Shown one piece after another: positions 1-4,702 of a stretch of 7,222 nucleotides of DNA; positions within the stretch are counted from its first letter, which is position 1; every line of letters starts with the position of its first letter. The notes under the pieces are model-generated. The model saw nothing but the letters and a program-made list of their open reading frames with translations, made no database searches and had not been told where the DNA came from. Source of the DNA: F23-B02 sp045642545 (GTDB lineage: Bacteria; Bacillota; Clostridia; Oscillospirales; Oscillospiraceae); assembly GCA_045642545.1 (NCBI GenBank), contig JAZUJB010000044.1, positions 1 to 7,222 of the forward strand, given 5' to 3'. Both the position numbers and the translations under genes were made by a program.

Positions 1-406
1 GAATGCCGAGGTGCAGATTGGCTCCGTAATTTTTGCCAACAAGCCCGGCGACGGCTCGGCACGCGAGCAGGCGGCGTCCTGCCAGAGAATTCTCGGCGGC
101 TGCGCAAACATCTGCTATGGGTACGCAACCAAGCGCTACCGCCCCAATTGCATCAACTGGGGTATGGTGCCGTATACAATTGACGAAGGTGAAAGCTTTG
201 ACTACGCCCCCGGTGATTTTGTCTATGTTCCCGAGGTACGCAAGGCAGTGCTTAACGGCGAAAGCCGCATTGCGGCAAAGGTCGCAGCCGCTGACGGAGT
301 GCACGATATTACTCTGTGCCTTGCTCCCCTCACCGCAGAGGAAAAGCAGATTATTGCCGACGGCTGCCTTATGAACTACTACGCAGCCGAGAAAACAAGA
401 GGATAA
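1..406 (+). CDS. Aconitase-superfamily hydratase, C-terminal fragment (5' end outside window)
   Basis: About 134 codons are visible, read in frame from base 2 to a TAA at 404-406; the start lies upstream, and the GTG at base 11 is only an internal valine codon. The protein matches the C-terminal swivel domain (domain 4) of the aconitase superfamily. It has GSVIFAN, then GDGSAREQAA (bases 47-76), then LGG, a YATKRYRPN stretch, INWGMVP, and the closing LAPLTAEEKQII and GCLMNYY. In aconitases the matching S-S-R loop supplies substrate-binding Ser and Arg; here it reads S-A-R, which I associate with the divergent hydratase/YbhJ-like branch rather than classical AcnA. The [4Fe-4S] cysteines lie in the missing part. 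The likely reaction is citrate/isocitrate interconversion in the cytosol, supported by isocitrate dehydrogenase starting 3 bases downstream. A different hydroxyacid substrate cannot be excluded. Confidence 0.85.
   Translation, partial: NAEVQIGSVIFANKPGDGSAREQAASCQRILGGCANICYGYATKRYRPNCINWGMVPYTIDEGESFDYAPGDFVYVPEVRKAVLNGESRIAAKVAAADGVHDITLCLAPLTAEEKQIIADGCLMNYYAAEKTRG
397..403 (+). promoter_or_regulatory. Ribosome binding site for isocitrate dehydrogenase
   Basis: AAGAGGA lies 6 bases before the ATG at 410, inside the last codons of the hydratase gene. It favours the ATG at 410 over the in-frame ATG at 425 and fits translational coupling of the two genes. Confidence 0.65.
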
Positions 407-409
407 CAG

Positions 410-1612
410 ATGGAAAAGATAAAAATGCAAAACCCCGTCGTTGAGATGGACGGGGATGAAATGGCAAGGGTTTTGTGGCAGTGCATAAAATCCGAGCTTA
501 TTGAGCCGTTTGTTGAGCTTAACACCGAGTACTACGACCTCGGCTTAAAGCACCGCGATGAAACCTCGGACGAGGTTACCGTGCAGGCGGCAAATGCCAT
601 AAAGAAGTGGCATGTCGGCGTTAAATGCGCGACCATTACCCCCAACGCAAAGCGTATGGAGGAATACTCCCTGCATAAGATGTGGAAAAGCCCTAACGGC
701 ACGATACGCGGTATTCTTGACGGCACGGTGTTCCGCACCCCCATTCTGCTTGAGCGCGTATCACCCGTTGTGAAAAACTGGCGCAAGCCTATCACAATTG
801 CGCGACACGCCTACGGCGATATCTACAAGGCCGTCGAATATAAGGTGCCGTCCGCAGGCAAGGCAGAGCTTGTGTTCACAGACGAAAACGGCAAGGAGCT
901 GTACCGCAGCGAGGTTCACAGCTTTGACGGCGCGGGTATGCTCTTAGCTCAGCACAACACCGAAAAGTCCGTCTGCTCCTTTGCAAGAGCCTGCTTTGAA
1001 TATGCGCTTAGCGTTAAGCAGGACCTGTGGTTTGCCGCAAAGGACACCATCTCCAAGGAATATGACGGACGCTTCCGCGAGATATTCGAGAGCATTTTCG
1101 AGAGCGAATACAAGGCTCGTTTCGAGGAGGCGGGTATAAAATATCTCTACACCCTCATCGACGATGCGGTTGCAAGAGTTGTCCGCTCCGAGGGCGGCTT
1201 TATCTGGGCGTGCAAGAACTACGACGGCGATGTTATGAGCGATATGCTCTCTGCCGCCTTCGGCTCTCTTGCGATGATGACAAGCGTGCTCGTTTCGCCT
1301 GACGGCAACTACGAGTTTGAGGCGGCGCACGGCACAATCACCCGCCACTACTACCGCTATCTCAAGGGCGAGATGACCTCATCAAACCCCGTTGCGATGA
1401 TATTTGCGTGGGCAGGTGCGCTTTCAAAGCGCGGTGATCTTGACGGCAACTGTGAGCTTGCCGACTTCGGCGAAAAGCTGAAAAAGGCTACCCTTGAAAC
1501 AATTAACGGCGGTGTTATGACCGGCGACCTTGCCGCACTTTGCGACGGCGATGATATCAAGGCCGTAAGCTATGTTGATTTCCTTGCAGCAATCAAGGCA
1601 AAGCTTGCATAA
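410..1612 (+). CDS. icd: NADP-dependent isocitrate dehydrogenase, eukaryote-like type
   Basis: This cytosolic enzyme oxidatively decarboxylates isocitrate to 2-oxoglutarate and yields NADPH. The 400-residue length and almost gapless match to human IDH1/IDH2 place it in the eukaryote-like NADP-IDH family rather than the E. coli Icd type. Visible residues, in local numbering that stays close to human IDH1, are: KSPNGTIR 93-100 (Ser94, Asn96, Arg100), Arg109 in GTVFR, Arg132 in ARHAYGD, catalytic-type Lys211 in AAKDT, metal ligands Asp251, Asp274 and Asp278 (LIDD and YDGDVMSD), and the NADP-specific EAAHGTITRH at 304-313 with Arg312 and His313. All core residues are intact. It follows the hydratase by 3 bases, so both are probably co-transcribed to supply 2-oxoglutarate for glutamate synthesis. 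It ends in TAA just before a strong terminator. Confidence 0.97.
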   Translation: MEKIKMQNPVVEMDGDEMARVLWQCIKSELIEPFVELNTEYYDLGLKHRDETSDEVTVQAANAIKKWHVGVKCATITPNAKRMEEYSLHKMWKSPNGTIRGILDGTVFRTPILLERVSPVVKNWRKPITIARHAYGDIYKAVEYKVPSAGKAELVFTDENGKELYRSEVHSFDGAGMLLAQHNTEKSVCSFARACFEYALSVKQDLWFAAKDTISKEYDGRFREIFESIFESEYKARFEEAGIKYLYTLIDDAVARVVRSEGGFIWACKNYDGDVMSDMLSAAFGSLAMMTSVLVSPDGNYEFEAAHGTITRHYYRYLKGEMTSSNPVAMIFAWAGALSKRGDLDGNCELADFGEKLKKATLETINGGVMTGDLAALCDGDDIKAVSYVDFLAAIKAKLA

Positions 1613-1615
1613 GCT

Positions 1616-1701
1616 TAACAGTAAAAGCCCTTCGCGGCTGTAATATAACAAAAAGCGGGTACAGAGCAGAAACTCTGTACCCGTTTTTTATTTTACTGTT
1701 A
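1616..1701. repeat. Outer 11-bp inverted repeat enclosing the terminator
   Basis: TAACAGTAAAA at 1616-1626 is the exact reverse complement of TTTTACTGTTA at 1691-1701. The arms sit 3 bases after the icd stop and directly after the minus-strand reductase stop, so each mRNA would carry a second, AU-rich stem around the terminator hairpin. A very short AGCC/GGCT stem (1626-1629 with 1636-1639) lies between. The pairing is visible; a role in transcript end stability is inference. Confidence 0.7.
1650..1689. terminator. Bidirectional Rho-independent terminator between convergent genes
   Basis: An 11-bp perfect GC-rich stem pairs 1656-1666 (CGGGTACAGAG) with 1673-1683 around a 6-base loop. It is followed on the plus strand by six T residues (1684-1689). 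The A-rich bases 1650-1654 before the stem can pair with the T tract and act as a U tract for minus-strand transcripts. It therefore can end both the hydratase-icd transcript and the minus operon. Confidence 0.93.
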
Positions 1702-2916
1702 TTACTTAAGTCTGGAATCAACCTGAATGGTCAGGTCAGAGAGAGGATATGCCGAGCAGGGATGGAAGTAGCCCACATCCTTGTCTGCTGCTCTTACGCC
1801 GTCAGACTGCGGACGCTGCCATACCTCGCCCTCAAGCAGCAGGCTGCGGCACCAGCCGCAAGCGCCGCTGCGGCAATGGGTGTCGGGTGCGATGCCCGCT
1901 TTTTCAAGGGATACAACGACAGTATCGGTTGCCTTTGCATCGATGACCTTTTCGTCAAGACCGAAGATGACCTTAATCTTGAAGGTTTCGTTTTCCTTGC
2001 CTGCGGGATAGAGCGGTGAACGGGTGATATCGTCTGTCTCACCGTACTCTTCCTTGCGGATGAACTTCTCACGGATGCCCATCTTTGCAAACTCGCCGTC
2101 GAGGAAGTCATACATGGGCTGGGGGCCGCTGACGAAGTAGCTGACCTTGTCCCAATCGGGAACGAGCTTCTTAATCATTTCAGCGCCGATGAAGCCTGTC
2201 TCGCCCTGCCAGCTTTCGCCGGGTTCGGAGAGAATGTTATATACCTCGATTGCGCCATTGGATTCCTTTGCAAGCTCATTGAGCTCGTCAAAGAAGATGA
2301 TATCGTTTTCGTTCTTTGAGCCGTAGAGAATGGTGAACTTCTCAGGGCGGTGGGAAACGAGCATTTCTCTTGCGATGGAGCGGAATGCGGTTATGCCCGA
2401 GCCGCCTGCGATGCCGACAAGGTGCTTGGTGTCGCGGATTGAGGACCAGTAGCCCTCACCGAATGCGCCGTCAAACTTGACCTCGGTGCCTTCCTTCCAG
2501 TTATCCCATACCCAGCTTGTTACATAGCCGCCGGGCTTTTTGCGCAGGGTAATCTGCAGGATGCCGTCGTCGGTATCTCTCGGTGCGGAGGATACGGAGA
2601 AGGGACGGGTTACCCAGTTGCCGTTGATGCAGAACTTGACGCTAATGTGCTGACCTGCGTAGAAGTAGGGCAGCTTGTAGCCTTCAATTGCCTTGAAGGT
2701 GAAGGTCTTGGTGGAGGGAGTTTCGTCCTTTACGGATGCGATAACTGCCTTGGTGATGACGGGGTGCAGCTCCTTTGCGAGGTCTGCTGCGTGGTCGGAG
2801 AGGTCAAACTTAATCTCTGCGGAATCAATCCATGCCTCTCTTGCCTTCATAAGTCCGAACCAGCCCTTGAGGTCCTTTACAAAGCCGCGAACTTTAACTT
2901 TTGCTTTCTTTGCCAT
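1702..2916 (-). CDS. FAD-binding ferredoxin-reductase-type oxidoreductase with C-terminal [2Fe-2S] domain
   Basis: This 404-residue soluble flavoprotein probably moves electrons from NAD(P)H through FAD to a [2Fe-2S] centre and on to a partner. Domains in order: a basic N-terminal extension (about 1-50); an FNR-type FAD barrel with the flavin motif RPFS at 104-107; an NAD(P)-binding domain with GIAGGSGIT at 168-176 and YGSKNENDIIFFDEL around 198-212; and a plant-type ferredoxin domain with Cys348, Cys353, Cys356 and Cys387 (C-x4-C-x2-C-x30-C). The usual CGP motif near the nicotinamide site reads SGP (Ser263). The architecture resembles reductase components of oxygenases and desaturases and NqrF-like modules, but no membrane segment is seen. 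Its ATG overlaps the TAA of the CrtI-like gene as TAATG, so that protein is the most likely electron acceptor. NADH versus NADPH preference cannot be read with confidence. Confidence 0.9.
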   Translation of the reverse strand: MAKKAKVKVRGFVKDLKGWFGLMKAREAWIDSAEIKFDLSDHAADLAKELHPVITKAVIASVKDETPSTKTFTFKAIEGYKLPYFYAGQHISVKFCINGNWVTRPFSVSSAPRDTDDGILQITLRKKPGGYVTSWVWDNWKEGTEVKFDGAFGEGYWSSIRDTKHLVGIAGGSGITAFRSIAREMLVSHRPEKFTILYGSKNENDIIFFDELNELAKESNGAIEVYNILSEPGESWQGETGFIGAEMIKKLVPDWDKVSYFVSGPQPMYDFLDGEFAKMGIREKFIRKEEYGETDDITRSPLYPAGKENETFKIKVIFGLDEKVIDAKATDTVVVSLEKAGIAPDTHCRSGACGWCRSLLLEGEVWQRPQSDGVRAADKDVGYFHPCSAYPLSDLTIQVDSRLK

Positions 2917-4475
2917 TATTTTGCACCTCCCAGTTTTGCCAGTACCACACCTGCGGCCTGGTAGCCGTTGGTGATAACGCTGGAGTAGCCATGAGCGCGG
3001 AAGCCTGCGCTGCCGACGAAGTCGAGGCCGGGTATAAATCTCTCCTGCTCCTGATTGATGGTTCTGGTTACAGCGCCGTCAATTGCAGTGCAGGCATAGC
3101 CGTAGATGTTGCCGCGGAATGCCTCGGCATAGCGGGTGAAGGTTGCGGGAGTTGCGATTGCAATCTCTTCGATGTGGTCGCGGATTTTTGCGCCGGTGAA
3201 TTCTTCGAACGCATCTATCATGCAGTTTGCAAAGCGCTCGTTCTCGGGCAGATAGTCGTACTTGGAAAGCTCCGAATTGTTCATTGCGTCGGGGCTGTAC
3301 ATACTGGTCAGATTAATCTGGCAGCGGTCGGGACCGGAGAAGCCGGGAATTGCAACATCGGGGCAGGTTGCGGATACTCTGTGGTGGCATACCCAGTTGT
3401 TGGTGGTGTTGAATATGCGCTCGGTATCCATATTCTCGCCGACGAAGTACTCGTAGCTCTCAATGCCCATTTCCTGAGGCAGTGCGTCAAGGCCGAGATA
3501 TACAACAAAGGGAGTTGCGAGCATCTTTCTTGCGCTTGCAAGCTTGAGTGCCTTCTCGGGAACCTGCTCCTTGTCCATCATTGCGGCAAGTGCCTTGGTG
3601 GGGTTGCCGTTGGAGATGACGAACTTTGCTCTGATTTCGGTGCCGTCCTCGGTCTTTACGCCGACGCAGCGTCCGTCCTCGAGCAGGTACTCTGCAACCT
3701 TGACATTGGTCTCAACCTGACCGCCGAAGCGGCGGAATGCAGCCTCAAGAGAGGTGGCAATCTCGTGAGAGGTCTTGGTGGGGATATGTGCGCCGTCGCG
3801 CAGGTACATATAAATCATCTGTGCCCATACAGTGAAGCTTGCCTCGCTGAGGTGGCGGCTGATATAGCCGTAGTATGCGTTGAGAACCTCGTTGGTCTTG
3901 GGGCCGAACTTGAAGGACTTATTGACCTCGTCAACCTCGTATGCTGCGGTGCGCAGGAAGGAGGAATACTTTGTGGCCATAACCTTGGGCTCGGGGCCTT
4001 CCTTGCCGCAGGAGCCTATGTACTCAAGTGCGTCATTGATTTCCTCGAACAGCTTGAAGTAGTTGCGGACCTTCTTGCCGTTGCCCTTTTCGAGCTTCTC
4101 GATTGCTTCAATGCAGTTTTCAATGCCGAAGGGCATTGTGAAGTCAATGTTCTGGTCGGAGAGAATTACTCTGTATGCGTCGGGTACCTTGACCCATTCC
4201 ATATCAATTCCCAGATCGTCAAACATTGCTCTGCAGGGGCCGTAGCCGCAGCCGTCCTTGCCATCGCCGAATTCGCAGGCCTCGTGAAGACTTACCTCGA
4301 ACTCATAGCGTCCGCGTACAAAGCTGGTTGCGTAGCCGCCTGTCATGTTGTGCTTTTCAAGCAAAAGCACCTTCTTGCCGGCCTTTGCGAGTCTTGCCGC
4401 AGCAGTCAGTCCGCCCATACCTGCGCCGACGACTACGACATCATACTCCGGCAAAAATCTTTTTTCTGTGCTCAT
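2916..4475 (-). CDS. CrtI/retinol-saturase-like FAD-dependent oxidoreductase
   Basis: This 519-residue flavoprotein belongs to the COG1233-type superfamily (phytoene desaturase, CRTISO, retinol saturase). The N-terminal Rossmann motif is VVVVGAGMGGLTAAARLA, with GxGxxG at 17-22 and the ribose-binding Glu40 followed by KHNMTGGY. The middle substrate-domain region is divergent. Near the C-terminus are TPATFTRY (442-449) and the second FAD segment GLDFVGSAGF (483-492) followed by ITNGYQAAG. The GGG-x-P pattern usual in carotenoid enzymes at this last site is replaced by RAHGYSS, so a carotenoid substrate should not be assumed, and no other carotenoid gene is present. No signal peptide or obvious membrane helix is seen. 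The next gene, overlapping by one base, encodes an NAD(P)H reductase with a [2Fe-2S] domain, which suggests reductive chemistry such as C=C saturation. The fold family is clear; the substrate is unknown. Confidence 0.88.
   Translation of the reverse strand: MSTEKRFLPEYDVVVVGAGMGGLTAAARLAKAGKKVLLLEKHNMTGGYATSFVRGRYEFEVSLHEACEFGDGKDGCGYGPCRAMFDDLGIDMEWVKVPDAYRVILSDQNIDFTMPFGIENCIEAIEKLEKGNGKKVRNYFKLFEEINDALEYIGSCGKEGPEPKVMATKYSSFLRTAAYEVDEVNKSFKFGPKTNEVLNAYYGYISRHLSEASFTVWAQMIYMYLRDGAHIPTKTSHEIATSLEAAFRRFGGQVETNVKVAEYLLEDGRCVGVKTEDGTEIRAKFVISNGNPTKALAAMMDKEQVPEKALKLASARKMLATPFVVYLGLDALPQEMGIESYEYFVGENMDTERIFNTTNNWVCHHRVSATCPDVAIPGFSGPDRCQINLTSMYSPDAMNNSELSKYDYLPENERFANCMIDAFEEFTGAKIRDHIEEIAIATPATFTRYAEAFRGNIYGYACTAIDGAVTRTINQEQERFIPGLDFVGSAGFRAHGYSSVITNGYQAAGVVLAKLGGAK
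2924..2931 (-). promoter_or_regulatory. Ribosome binding site for the [2Fe-2S] reductase, inside the upstream gene
   Basis: On the minus strand GGGAGGTG lies 8 bases before the ATG at 2916-2914 and encodes part of the final Gly-Gly-Ala residues of the CrtI-like protein. With the TAATG stop/start overlap this fixes the start and indicates translational coupling, fitting roughly matched output of two partner proteins. Confidence 0.85.
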
Positions 4476-4480
4476 ATAAA

Positions 4481-4486
4481 CCTCCT
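4481..4486 (-). promoter_or_regulatory. Ribosome binding site for the CrtI-like gene
   Basis: AGGAGG on the minus strand lies 5 bases before the ATG at 4475-4473. It is a full-strength site that decides the start; the Rossmann motif begins about a dozen residues later, as expected. Confidence 0.85.
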
Positions 4487-4521
4487 GTTAAATTTGTTTT
4501 TATACACTTTATCTGATTTGT

Positions 4522-4549
4522 ATTATATACTTTGTTACAACAATGTCAA
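4522..4549 (-). promoter_or_regulatory. Sigma-70-type promoter of the minus-strand operon
   Basis: On the minus strand, TTGACA (4549-4544) and TATAAT (4527-4522) are separated by 16 bases; both hexamers match the consensus at all positions. Transcription should begin near 4515, giving a leader of about 40 bases before the CrtI-like gene. Such a strong core promoter suggests high basal transcription unless a repressor acts on it. Confidence 0.85.
4532..4543. repeat. 12-bp dyad (TTGTT-AC-AACAA) in the minus promoter spacer
   Basis: TTGTT at 4532-4536 and AACAA at 4539-4543 are perfect inverted arms around AC, lying between the -10 and -35 boxes of the minus promoter. The position would suit a repressor site. 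The arms are short and A/T-rich, so chance is possible. It does not have the spacing of a clostridial Rex site (TTGTTAA-N4-TTAACAA). Confidence 0.4.
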
Positions 4550-4602
4550 CCGCACAAGTTATTATTTGGTGGAACAAAAAATATTGCCATAATTTTGACA
4601 TT
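4542..4602. repeat. 8-bp inverted repeat formed by the two divergent -35 regions
   Basis: AATGTCAA at 4542-4549 and TTGACATT at 4595-4602 are exact inverted copies, 45 bases apart. Each contains the -35 box of one divergent promoter plus two further bases. Six of the eight bases are explained by consensus promoter sequence; the shared extra TT may be chance or part of a shared regulator site. Confidence 0.55.
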
Positions 4603-4624
4603 ATGATATAAATGTAATTATAGT
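4595..4624 (+). promoter_or_regulatory. Sigma-70-type promoter of the large Fe-S flavoprotein gene
   Basis: TTGACA (4595-4600) and TATAGT (4619-4624) are separated by 18 bases. The -35 matches the consensus fully and the -10 at five of six positions. Transcription should start near 4631, giving a leader of about 70 bases. An ACATT-N8-AATGT dyad (4598-4602 with 4611-4615) overlaps the -35 end and spacer. Confidence 0.75.
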
Positions 4625-4688
4625 ACAGAGCAAATGTGCATACAGCACCTGTTCTGCGCCTGAAAGGCTTCGGATAAACTAAAATAAA

Positions 4689-4694
4689 GGGAGG
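4689..4694 (+). promoter_or_regulatory. Ribosome binding site for the large Fe-S flavoprotein
   Basis: GGGAGG lies 8 bases before the ATG at 4703-4705 and selects that start. No other in-frame start has a comparable site nearby. Confidence 0.85.
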
Positions 4695-4702
4695 ACATTT
4701 AC

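Noticed and set aside
944..1348. 134-codon minus-strand open frame inside icd
   Set aside because: Shadow of icd in reverse register, without a ribosome site or recognisable domain; icd is intact with all active-site residues.
2916..4475. Phytoene desaturase / carotenoid biosynthesis gene
   Set aside because: Family-level similarity only. The C-terminal GGG-x-P pattern is missing and there is no phytoene synthase or other carotenoid gene in the window.
4532..4543. Rex (redox repressor) binding site
   Set aside because: The TTGTT/AACAA arms look similar, but the spacing is 2 bases rather than the longer gap of the clostridial Rex consensus, so it was kept only as an unnamed dyad.
2901..4592. 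563-codon plus-strand open frame opposite the CrtI-like gene
   Set aside because: It is in exact codon register with the minus-strand gene, is rich in Cys/Leu/Ala/Val with no recognisable domain, and has no ribosome site. It exists because the real gene avoids TTA, CTA and TCA codons. The minus frame has clear FAD motifs.
4634..4663. Nine-codon leader peptide (MCIQHLFCA) upstream of the large Fe-S flavoprotein
   Set aside because: It begins only a few bases after the predicted transcription start and has no ribosome binding site. No attenuator hairpin with a U tract follows it.
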